Shown here: positions 1 through 5,018 of the stretch, piece by piece
Layout: every line of letters starts with the position of its first letter
Position numbering within the stretch: the stretch's first letter is position 1
Assembly (NCBI GenBank): GCA_025927935.1
Contig: JAICKM010000525.1
Coordinates: 1 to 5,171, forward strand
Length of the DNA: 5,171 nucleotides
Direction: 5' to 3'
DNA from: Chloroflexia bacterium
GTDB lineage: Bacteria > Chloroflexota > Chloroflexia > QHBQ01 > JADMIH01
The notes under the pieces: model-generated
Told to the model about the DNA's origin: nothing
The model's database searches: none
The model's input: only the letters and a program-made list of their open reading frames with translations
Position numbers and translations under genes: made by a program

Positions 1-61
1 CGCGCTGATGGGAGGAGTTTACCGGCGTCGCTTGCCAGGGTTAAGCCGATAGCTCCTTGAA

Positions 62-88
62 TGACAACAGTGTTGTAGAGCCTGCAAC
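62..88 (+). other. Two mutually exclusive small hairpins before the terminator
   Basis: ACAAC (64-68) can pair with GTTGT (72-76). Alternatively GTTGTAG (72-78) can pair with CTGCAAC (82-88) around a three-base loop, with one G-U wobble in RNA. The two pairings share 72-76 and cannot coexist. The second hairpin abuts the terminator stem at 89. This could be the 3' end of a rightward transcript entering from the left, where open frames end at 52 or 60, or it could be chance structure. No RNA family is recognised. Confidence 0.3.
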
Positions 89-121
89 AAAGGACTCGGG
101 TGACGGCCGAGTCCTTTTCGT
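89..121. terminator. Bidirectional intrinsic terminator downstream of parB
   Basis: AAAGGACTCGG (89-99) pairs perfectly with CCGAGTCCTTT (107-117) around a seven-base loop. On the plus strand the stem is followed by a T-rich run (115-123, interrupted by CG). On the minus strand it is followed by TTTGTTG. It therefore suits both the leftward merR-parA-parB transcript, about 90 bases past the parB stop, and any rightward gene ending at the left edge of the window. The A-stem-T arrangement is typical of a shared terminator between convergent units. A weaker GC hairpin (GGCCCG 173-178 with CGGGCC 182-187) lies nearer to parB but has no T-tract. Confidence 0.8.
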
Positions 122-211
122 TTGCCCCGCTCCACCTCGTTTGTCGGTTTGACCTCCAGAAACGCTGCCGCCGGCCCGCCACGGGCCGCGACCGGCAAAG
201 CTAGTTCCCCG

Positions 212-1480
212 TTATTCATGATCATCGCTCGTGGCCTGGCGCTTCGGCACCGGCTTTAGCCGGGGCGTGCCCGCCTTGCCCGGCGCCGGGCGATCCTCCG
301 CCGCATGGTCCCCGCCGGTTCCCTTGACCGAGTGCAGCGCACGTGGCGCAGGTTCCGGTTCGGGCGGCGCGGCATACGGCAGCATGACCGTGTACTTGCG
401 CGGCAACGGCTCGCCTTCGTACCCGCTATCGCCCTCGCCGCGCTTGCGCTCGATATACTCCAGCGCCGGCGCCAGCGCCCGTTGCAACCGCAAGAGCGGC
501 TCCAACAACCGGCCCAGGTCGCTAACCTGTTGCCGGTTGAGCGGCACTTCCTCGTCCGCGCCCGGCTCGTCCAGGATCGCGGCGGCCCGGCTCAAGTAGG
601 TCGTGAGCAGCCAGTAGCGCCGCTGCGGATCATTCGGGTCCAGCGCCTCTTCCAGCGCCGTTTCGACTCCATGAGCCGGCGCTGGACTCGCCTTCGTGGG
701 CTGGACAGTCGTGGGCGGCGTGGGCGTCTCGTGGCGGCTTACGCGATCCACCGCTTCGTCCACGGTCATGCCCAAGTTGCGCTTCAGCAACTGGGCCACC
801 GCCACCGTTTGCTTGCCGCTCAGATCCTGCTCTTGGATGGCTCGCGCTAGATCCATCTGCAACTCGCGATCATAGCCCACCCGCGACAGGCCCCGCGCCC
901 GCGGCTCGGTGAGCTTGTCGCCCAGCATCGCCTCGATGGCCGGGTCCAGATTGAGCAGCGCGGCGAAACTGCGGATCGTGCGCCCGGAAAGCCCCAAACG
1001 CTCGCCGACATACTCGTCTAGCTCGTTCGACGACATACTAGGAGCACTTGCTCCTAAGTCGTTGCGGATCTCCAGAATAGCCCGCGCGAATTCCAGGTCG
1101 GTCAGGTCTTTGCGCTGGCGATTCTCGATGACCCGGTCGAGCCGCAGCACGGTTTCTTCCAGTTCGACCACCAGCGCCGGAACGGTCTTCCGGCGTGCGG
1201 CGCGCGCCGCGCGGAGCCGTCGCTCCCCGGTCACGACAAAATAGCCGCCTTCAGGCCGCCGTTGCACGGTAATGGGTTGCAAGATGCCGCGCTGTTCGAC
1301 GGAGGCGATCAACTCGTTCATCGCCTCTTCGTCAAAGTGCTTGCGCGGCTGCCGGGGATCGGTATGGATTAGCTCGATATCCATCTCTTTGGCGTTGCGC
1401 AGCGGCTGCACACCTTCTTCGGGGCTCGCCGCGATGATGCGCTTCCAGGCATCCTGGGGCACGCGTTGCCGTCCGCTCAT
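212..1480 (-). CDS. parB: ParB/Spo0J-family partition protein
   Basis: This 422-residue protein should bind centromere (parS) sites and spread along DNA as a CTP-dependent clamp, working with ParA to segregate the replicon. The N-terminal ParB domain (about 33-135) has DPRQPRKHFD at 41-50, the phosphate-binding GERRLRA box at 85-91 and the ENRQR motif at 119-123, which in the family contacts the nucleotide and metal. A helix-turn-helix follows at about 158-182 (VGERLGLSGRTIRSF). The region after about 250 is long and unlike a plain Spo0J dimerisation tail: a Thr/Pro-rich linker (251-270), a helical segment (about 272-347) and a Pro/Lys-rich end (370-422). Residues about 144-149 look like a small insertion before the HTH, encoded by a large palindrome (1030-1062). 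The ATG overlaps the parA stop as ATGA, and GAGG lies eight bases upstream, so translation is probably coupled. Family assignment is secure; the target site is unknown. Confidence 0.95.
   Translation of the reverse strand: MSGRQRVPQDAWKRIIAASPEEGVQPLRNAKEMDIELIHTDPRQPRKHFDEEAMNELIASVEQRGILQPITVQRRPEGGYFVVTGERRLRAARAARRKTVPALVVELEETVLRLDRVIENRQRKDLTDLEFARAILEIRNDLGASAPSMSSNELDEYVGERLGLSGRTIRSFAALLNLDPAIEAMLGDKLTEPRARGLSRVGYDRELQMDLARAIQEQDLSGKQTVAVAQLLKRNLGMTVDEAVDRVSRHETPTPPTTVQPTKASPAPAHGVETALEEALDPNDPQRRYWLLTTYLSRAAAILDEPGADEEVPLNRQQVSDLGRLLEPLLRLQRALAPALEYIERKRGEGDSGYEGEPLPRKYTVMLPYAAPPEPEPAPRALHSVKGTGGDHAAEDRPAPGKAGTPRLKPVPKRQATSDDHE
1030..1062. repeat. Long interrupted palindrome inside parB
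   Basis: TAGGAGCA (1039-1046) and TGCTCCTA (1049-1056) are perfect inverted arms around a two-base centre. Outer arms ACGAC (1030-1034) and GTCGT (1058-1062) extend the symmetry, with unequal spacers of four and one bases. It encodes ParB residues of about 140-150, a poorly conserved linker between the ENRQR region and the HTH. It could be a protein-binding site such as a parS-like site, an inserted palindromic element, or a hairpin in the mRNA. It does not match the common parS core (TGTTTCACGTGAAACA). Confidence 0.55.
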
Positions 1481-2358
1481 GCTTGCGCCTCACGTTTCGC
1501 CGGTCCGGCGCCGCTCTTGCGGACCCGCGCGGCAGGTGGCACGGGCGCCGGGGCGGGTGCAGCCCCCGGCTCGTCGGCGACGATCTCGGCGGCGAGTTCC
1601 TGATAGCAGCGGGCCACCGGCGAATTGCGCGCATAGAGCCGGATCGGGACCCCCTGCCCCGGCGCCTCCGCCGCCACCACCCCATAGCGGATCACCGACT
1701 TGAAGACACGCCCCGAATAGACCTGCCCGATGTTCGCCAGGATCTCCTTATTCAGGTTGCTGCGCGAGTCGTACATGGTCGGCAGAATACCCAACACCTT
1801 GATGTCGGGGTTCAACTGCGCCACTTCGTTGATGGTAGACAGCAGGCGATGCACCCCGCGCAGGGAGAGCAGATGCGTTTGCAGCGGGATCAGCACTTCG
1901 GTCGCCGCGACGAAGGCGTTGACTGTCAGCAAGGTCAGGCTGGGCGGGCAATCGATCAGTATATAATCATAGTCCGCGACAATCGGCGCCAGCGCGTCGC
2001 GCAACACCCGCTCGCGAGTGTAGTTGCGGAACAGGTCCAGTTCGGCGGCGGCCAGGTCGAGGTTCGACGGCACCAGCTCCATGCCTTCGACGGGCGTCTT
2101 ATAGATAATCTCGGTGATGTTGCCTTCGCGGCGCACCATGACATTATATAAGGTAAGGTCGAGTTCTTCGGGATCGATGCCCAGCGAATAGGTCGCCGCA
2201 GCCTGCGGATCGAGATCGATTAGCAGCACATGGCGGCCCAGGGCGGCGAGTTCCGCGCCCAGGTTGACGGTGGTGGTCGTCTTGCCGACGCCGCCCTTTT
2301 GATTGGCGATGGCGATGATCCGCGTCTGGTGCGGGCGCCCGTCCGTGGTGTTTGTCAC
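1477..2358 (-). CDS. parA: ParA/Soj-family partition ATPase
   Basis: This 293-residue ATPase (numbering from the GTG at 2358) should bind nucleoid DNA non-specifically when ATP-bound and be released by ParB, moving the replicon. It has the deviant Walker A QKGGVGKTT (20-28), the DLDPQ switch (48-52), Walker B DYILIDCPP (131-139), and the family's VFKSVI...EAP stretch (218-233). It lacks the N-terminal HTH extension of P1/F-type ParA, so it is Soj-like. The tail from about 263 is Ala/Pro-rich, then basic. Start choice: AGGGGAG (2365-2371) sits six bases before the GTG at 2358 but directly abuts the ATG at 2364, so GTG is favoured. ATG 2364 or 2391 are alternatives; the latter would overlap merR and has no ribosome site. 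It lies just after the merR stop and overlaps parB by four bases. Confidence 0.95.
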   Translation of the reverse strand: MTNTTDGRPHQTRIIAIANQKGGVGKTTTTVNLGAELAALGRHVLLIDLDPQAAATYSLGIDPEELDLTLYNVMVRREGNITEIIYKTPVEGMELVPSNLDLAAAELDLFRNYTRERVLRDALAPIVADYDYILIDCPPSLTLLTVNAFVAATEVLIPLQTHLLSLRGVHRLLSTINEVAQLNPDIKVLGILPTMYDSRSNLNKEILANIGQVYSGRVFKSVIRYGVVAAEAPGQGVPIRLYARNSPVARCYQELAAEIVADEPGAAPAPAPVPPAARVRKSGAGPAKREAQA

Positions 2359-2364
2359 CGGCAT

Positions 2365-2371
2365 CTCCCCT
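2365..2371 (-). promoter_or_regulatory. ParA ribosome binding site overlapping the merR stop
   Basis: On the minus strand the merR stop TAG (2372-2370) runs directly into AGGGGAG. This purine run touches the ATG at 2364 with no spacer, but stands at an ideal six bases from the in-frame GTG at 2358. The arrangement suggests that ribosomes finishing merR re-initiate on parA, and that GTG is the start used. Confidence 0.6.
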
Positions 2372-2726
2372 AGGCCGCCGTGATTCGCCATTCGTTCTGG
2401 ATGGTGCTCAGCAGATCCAGCGCGCGCCGCAGACTGTTGGCATGGAACTCCAGCACATAATGGTCGTGCTCGATCAGGATCGCCCGGATCTCGATCAGAT
2501 GCAGGCCGGCCTTTTGCAGCACCAGCACCCGCTCCAGCAGATCCAGGTCGGCCCCGGTATAGAGGCGCGGTCCCTGATCGTCATCCTCGGCGCCGTTACC
2601 GCCGACACGCTGGACGCGCAGATCGAGCTTTTCCTCGATATTACGCAGCACCCGCGCGGTCGTATCGTGACCACGGTCGGCCAGGAGGGCCAGCGCTTCC
2701 TGGGTAGTATACACACGATTAGTCAT
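2370..2726 (-). CDS. MerR-like DNA-binding protein, first gene of the par operon
   Basis: This 118-residue protein resembles the DNA-binding half of MerR regulators. An N-terminal winged HTH (VYTTQEALALLADRGHDTTA, about 5-24, continuing to RNIEEKLDL at 28-36) precedes an acidic wing loop (44-51). The hallmark RLYTGADLDLLERV (54-67) and an amphipathic AGLHLIEIRAIL helix (73-84) follow. A short C-terminal helix (about 95-112) could dimerise. There is no cysteine metal site or ligand domain, so a sensor role is not supported. The start at 2726 is preferred because AAAGGCGAG lies a few bases upstream; the in-frame ATG at 2771 has no ribosome site. It is co-transcribed with parA and parB, so autoregulation or accessory binding at the centromere is plausible. 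The fold assignment is good and the job is inferred. Confidence 0.8.
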   Translation of the reverse strand: MTNRVYTTQEALALLADRGHDTTARVLRNIEEKLDLRVQRVGGNGAEDDDQGPRLYTGADLDLLERVLVLQKAGLHLIEIRAILIEHDHYVLEFHANSLRRALDLLSTIQNEWRITAA

Positions 2727-2812
2727 GGCTCGCCTTTGGTTACGTATCCCCTTAATTTCGCGGCCAAGCATATGGGATCGTGAAAATAGTCGCTTAGTCC
2801 CGCGTGAGTCAT

Positions 2813-2840
2813 ATTATACCCGGTTCCCGGTGCCTGTCAA
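2813..2840 (-). promoter_or_regulatory. Leftward promoter of merR-parA-parB
   Basis: On the minus strand TTGACA (2840-2835) and TATAAT (2818-2813) match both sigma-70 consensus hexamers exactly, with a 16-base spacer. The predicted start is near 2806, giving a leader of about 80 bases before the merR ATG at 2726. The spacer contains a tandem 7-mer (ACCGGGA ACCGGGT), which could be a regulator site. The spacer is shorter than the 19-20 bases of classical MerR-activated promoters, so repression is more likely than MerR-type activation. Confidence 0.8.
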
Positions 2841-2864
2841 ATTCCTGCTACTGTGATGCCATGC

Positions 2865-2882
2865 CAACGTACTAACACGTTG
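2865..2882. repeat. Inverted repeat CAACGT-N6-ACGTTG
   Basis: Six-base perfect arms (2865-2870 and 2877-2882) surround ACTAAC, upstream of the leftward -35 box. This is a possible regulator site between the two divergent promoters. The arms are short, so chance is not excluded. Confidence 0.3.
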
Positions 2883-2898
2883 ATAAGCTATTAGACCG

Positions 2899-2910
2899 GA
2901 CATCGGTGTC
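2899..2910. promoter_or_regulatory. Upstream palindrome GACATCGGTGTC (candidate operator)
   Basis: This imperfect palindrome resembles the one at 2946-2961: both share GACATC, followed by TGTCAA (2907-2912 here). It lies just upstream of the rightward -35 box. Its centre is 49 bases from that of the second palindrome. A further half-like TTGACTTCA (2918-2926), which is also the -35 box, lies between them. A protein binding both palindromes could loop or cover the rightward promoter. Confidence 0.4.
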
Positions 2911-2917
2911 AAACCTA

Positions 2918-2946
2918 TTGACTTCACCTATGTTTTGCAGTAGTAT
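2918..2946 (+). promoter_or_regulatory. Rightward promoter of the ATPase operon
   Basis: TTGACT (2918-2923) and TAGTAT (2941-2946), separated by 17 bases, make a good sigma-70-type promoter. Transcription should start near 2953, at the centre of the palindrome 2946-2961. This leaves an untranslated leader of roughly 108 bases before the ATG at 3061. Confidence 0.65.
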
Positions 2947-2961
2947 TGACATCAATGTCAA
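2946..2961. promoter_or_regulatory. Palindromic operator TTGACATCAATGTCAA
   Basis: Two perfect seven-base arms surround a CA centre. The site begins at the last base of the -10 box and covers the predicted start of the rightward transcript, a standard repressor position. The same TGACATCrATGTyA core recurs at 5096-5109. In both places TGTTTTGCA lies a few bases upstream (2931-2939 and 5083-5091). The binder is unknown; the small RHH-like protein, the MerR-like protein and ParB are candidates. Confidence 0.6.
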
Positions 2962-2968
2962 CCCTACC

Positions 2969-2990
2969 GTTGCAGCCTGGTTGCAGCAAT
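2969..2990 (+). repeat. 11-base direct repeat of GTTGCAGC
   Basis: GTTGCAGC occurs at 2969-2976 and 2980-2987, an 11-base period that puts both copies on the same helix face. TTGCAG also occurs at 2935-2940. The pair lies in the leader of the ATPase gene, just past the operator palindrome. Confidence 0.4.
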
Positions 2991-2996
2991 TTTGGT

Positions 2997-3044
2997 GCGC
3001 CGGCTTGGCGCGGCGTGGCGAGACACCGCGAGTGGTCAGCGGTG
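2997..3044 (+). other. Structured 5' leader of the ATPase gene
   Basis: Two short hairpins can form: GCGCC (2997-3001) with GGCGC (3007-3011), and CACCGC (3024-3029) with GCGGTG (3039-3044). The ribosome site GAGG (3051-3054) follows unpaired, six bases before the ATG. The stems are only five and six pairs, and no riboswitch family is recognised. Confidence 0.25.
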
Positions 3045-3060
3045 ATAAGCGAGGTACTTA

Positions 3061-3933
3061 ATGGCGAGTCAATACCAGAAACTGGCGATGGCCTTCTTCC
3101 ATCCTTCGCTACGCGAGGATCCCTTTAATCCGGAAGACAGCGCGCGCTACTTCTATCTGGCCGATCAGTACCGCGAAGCCCTGGACCTCCTGCTGCGCCA
3201 CGTCTTGCGCCGGGGCGGTCTCTCCATTATCTATGGTGATGTTGGCCTGGGCAAGAGCAGCCTGCTCGCCGTGCTCCGCCAGCGTGCTCGCACCAGCGAC
3301 AACTTCAAGCAGTATGTACTCGGCGAAATCCTCGATCCCTCGCAGGTGACGGACGCCGAGTTCACCCGCCAGTTGTTGCTGGCCTTTGAGCAGAAGCCCT
3401 ACGGCAGCACGCGCTCCGATCTCAGCGACCAGTTCACCATCTTCTTGCAGCGTCAGGCCCGCGAGGGCAAGGTGCCGCTGCTGGTCATTGACGAGGGCCA
3501 GTGCCTGTCCTATGACGGCCTGGAGCGGCTGCGCATCTTCCTGAACTACTCGCTCGACGATCACCGCATCCTGCAAATCATCATTTTCGGCCAGCTCGAA
3601 TTGCAGGAGAAGGTCGCCAAGAAGCGCAATCTGGCCTCGCGCGTGCGCTTCACCATGACCCTGGAGCCGCTGCGCTCCGTCGGGCAGGTGGGCGATCTCA
3701 TCGAGTACCGCCTGCGGACCGCCGGCCTGGCGCCGGGCGTGCAATTATTTGCCCCTGGCGCCATCGAAGCGGTATATAAGTACTCAGCCGGCATACCGCG
3801 GCATATCGTCAATATCTGCTCGCTCTGCTTCGACCAGGCGCCTCTGCTGAATAAGCGCCAGATCGACGCCGAAATCGTCGAGCATGTGGCTACCCGCCTG
3901 ATGCAGAAAGGAACCCTGACCGATGGACGATGA
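3061..3933 (+). CDS. ExeA/TniB-like AAA+ ATPase
   Basis: This 290-residue soluble AAA+ ATPase belongs to the ExeA/GspA-TniB-MuB-like group. The N-terminal AFFHPSLREDPFNPEDSARY (11-30) matches the entry motif of ExeA-like proteins, where a PFN is followed by a reader-like YREAL. Walker A is GDVGLGKSS (59-67), Walker B is LLVIDEGQ (140-147), the sensor-1 strand is IIIFGQLEL (173-181) and sensor 2 is GIPRHIVN (244-251). There is no membrane segment, peptidoglycan-binding domain or transposase-interaction tail. Full-length ExeA is longer, so this is the motor alone. GAGG six bases before the ATG supports the start; M10 is an alternative. It overlaps the next gene by 11 bases. No secretion or transposition genes are near, so the role is open: helicase loading, target or partner DNA selection, or segregation. 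The fold is sure, the job is not. Confidence 0.9.
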   Translation: MASQYQKLAMAFFHPSLREDPFNPEDSARYFYLADQYREALDLLLRHVLRRGGLSIIYGDVGLGKSSLLAVLRQRARTSDNFKQYVLGEILDPSQVTDAEFTRQLLLAFEQKPYGSTRSDLSDQFTIFLQRQAREGKVPLLVIDEGQCLSYDGLERLRIFLNYSLDDHRILQIIIFGQLELQEKVAKKRNLASRVRFTMTLEPLRSVGQVGDLIEYRLRTAGLAPGVQLFAPGAIEAVYKYSAGIPRHIVNICSLCFDQAPLLNKRQIDAEIVEHVATRLMQKGTLTDGR

Positions 3934-4315
3934 GTCGAACGGCCGTCCCTCGCGCTACTGGATCGAGGATCAGATGGCGAACGACCGTGCGCGCGAAGGC
4001 GAAGGCCGGCTCAAGCAGGTCGCGGTCTACTACTATCCCAAGCAGTTGATCCCCCTGGACGAGCATCTGTCCCGCCTGAACAGCCGCACCCGCGCCTATG
4101 ATGGGCTGAAAATCAACCGCAGCACCTACTTGCGGCTCTGCGGCGCCGTGCTGATGGACCTGCTCAACGACCCCGCCTTCGCCGGCAACATGTTCGACCG
4201 GCTCTATGAAGAGGCGGAACTCGAACAGCGCCTGCGCGATAAGCTGCGCGACCTGATGGAGTTGCAACGCGCCTATCAGGAAGGCACCCTCCGCCCGGTC
4301 CTGCCGGAGATCTAG
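3923..4315 (+). CDS. Small probable ribbon-helix-helix protein, partner of the ATPase
   Basis: This 130-residue protein is of no family I can name. Residues 31-82 read like a ribbon-helix-helix DNA-binding fold. A beta strand KQVAVYYYP (31-39) comes first, then a first helix QLIPLDEHLSRLNSR (41-55), a longer loop than usual (56-63), and a second helix beginning with NRSTYLRL (65-72) and running to about 82. RHH proteins bind DNA as dimers through the strand. A strongly charged, probably coiled-coil helix follows (about 91-120). The first 30 residues are polar and likely flexible. The ATG lies inside the ATPase gene, 11 bases before the end of its stop codon. AGGA (3909-3912) stands ten bases upstream, so the two are probably co-translated and may form a complex. 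The RHH call rests on pattern alone. A purely structural adaptor is the main alternative. Confidence 0.75.
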   Translation: MDDESNGRPSRYWIEDQMANDRAREGEGRLKQVAVYYYPKQLIPLDEHLSRLNSRTRAYDGLKINRSTYLRLCGAVLMDLLNDPAFAGNMFDRLYEEAELEQRLRDKLRDLMELQRAYQEGTLRPVLPEI

Positions 4316-4329
4316 CTCTCCGGCCAGGA
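4299..4329 (+). terminator. Hairpin over the stop codon of the rightward operon
   Basis: GCCGGAGA (4303-4310) pairs with TCTCCGGC (4317-4324) around a six-base loop that contains the TAG stop. With a single one-base bulge the stem extends to TCCTG/CAGGA at 4299-4329. No T-run follows, so it is a weak intrinsic terminator at best. It may protect the 3' end, act in Rho-dependent termination, or limit read-through into the convergent pseudogene. Confidence 0.4.
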
Positions 4330-4486
4330 TCGCTGCCTCGTTCCCTCTCTGGTCGTCCACTAATATGCTAATACCCCAATATACCGGTTTATTAGGTTGC
4401 TGTTACACTGTTAGTATTTGTGCTTTCATCCTACGCCCGCTCAGCTTACGCCGGGCGCTTTCCTCGGGTCTGCTATCCGGAAGTCG
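4316..4486. other. Intergenic A+T-rich patch between convergent genes
   Basis: I see no gene here. The stretch 4359-4420 is markedly richer in A+T than its surroundings. It holds CTAATA at 4360-4365 and 4368-4373, the inverted TATTAG at 4390-4395, and TTAGTATT at 4411-4418. Beyond it a GC hairpin (CGCCCG 4434-4439 with CGGGCG 4452-4457) lies just past the pseudogene stop on the minus strand, without a T-tract. The patch may be a recombination scar or simply the convergent intergenic spacer. Confidence 0.35.
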
Positions 4487-5018
4487 TTATGAGCGTGTCG
4501 TTATCCGCTGTGTGAAGCGCTGCATCTCGCGTGGTGAGCGGATGCAAATGATCCGCTTGCTGCCCTCCATCTCCGCGATCAAGGGCAGCAACTCAGGCCG
4601 GTAGAGCCGATGCACCCGCCATATAACTTGCAACATCCGGCCTGTGACCGGCAGCAGCGGGCAGCCGGATGACCCGGCCGGCTGGGGTTGGACCACACTC
4701 AGCGCCTGCCGCTTCAACGCCCACCACAGGTGCACGCGGAGCGGATGATCGACCAGGATGATCGTGTCGGCGGCGGTGAAGCGGGCGCATATTAGATCCA
4801 GCTCCTCCAGCCGTCGATAATCCAGCGCTCCTGGGGCAGCACCGCCGCGTGCCAGGCGGCGATCACCTCCTGCGGCGCCCGAACCCATCCAGGCTGCCAC
4901 TGGATCGGGTCCACGGGGTGGTAGGGCAGATCGAAGGCGCGGCTTAACTGAATTGCCAGGGTCGATTTGCCTCCGCCGCCATTGCGATGATCGCCACTCG
5001 GTATATTGGGCTGTTCAT
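4487..5018 (-). pseudogene. P-loop nucleotide kinase-like gene with two frameshifts
   Basis: Three reading frames together give one protein of the adenylate-kinase-like P-loop family, often annotated as AAA ATPase or FlaR-type topology modulation protein. Frame one starts at ATG 5018, with GGAG seven bases upstream, and reads MNSPIYRVAII. Near 4985 the frame must change to read NGGGGKSTLAIQLS (Walker A), DPIQWQPGW and RWIIDGW, ending at a stop at 4794-4792. Near 4795-4812 it must change again to continue with ELDLICARFTAADTIILVDH, then LWWALKRQ, LLPVTGRMLQVIW and IRSPREMQRF. The length is 532 bases; adding one base at each break gives 534, exactly 178 codons, so two one-base deletions (or sequencing errors) explain it. 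The rest is intact, so decay is recent or apparent only. The substrate of the family is uncertain. Confidence 0.8.

Noticed and set aside
1..60. C-terminus of a rightward gene entering from the left
   Set aside because: Two frames stay open to stops at 52 and 60, but fewer than 20 codons are visible with no recognisable motif. The bidirectional terminator is only indirect support.
19..225. Leftward 68-residue open frame after parB
   Set aside because: It runs through the terminator stem, overlaps the end of parB, has no recognisable motif and has low-complexity composition.
231..850. Long plus-strand open frames opposite parB
   Set aside because: Arg/Pro/Ser-rich shadow frames of a high-GC gene, with no domain and no ribosome site.
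1958..1975. TATATAAT-like promoter boxes inside parA
   Set aside because: They encode the DYDYILID Walker B stretch and have no partnered -35 box in a useful position.
2727..3060. A classical iteron origin or canonical parS in the divergent region
   Set aside because: The repeats are few and irregularly spaced, no replication initiator is present, and no TGTTTCACGTGAAACA-like site is found.
2946..3128. Rightward 60-residue frame over the leader
   Set aside because: It covers the operator, direct repeats and the ATPase start in another frame, without a ribosome site or motif.
4375..5010. CCCAATATACCG at 4375-4386 inverted at 4999-5010, flanking the pseudogene like terminal inverted repeats
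   Set aside because: One 12-base match between strands is about what chance gives in 5 kb. The right copy lies within conserved-looking codons of the gene start, the match does not extend, and there is no transposase or target duplication.
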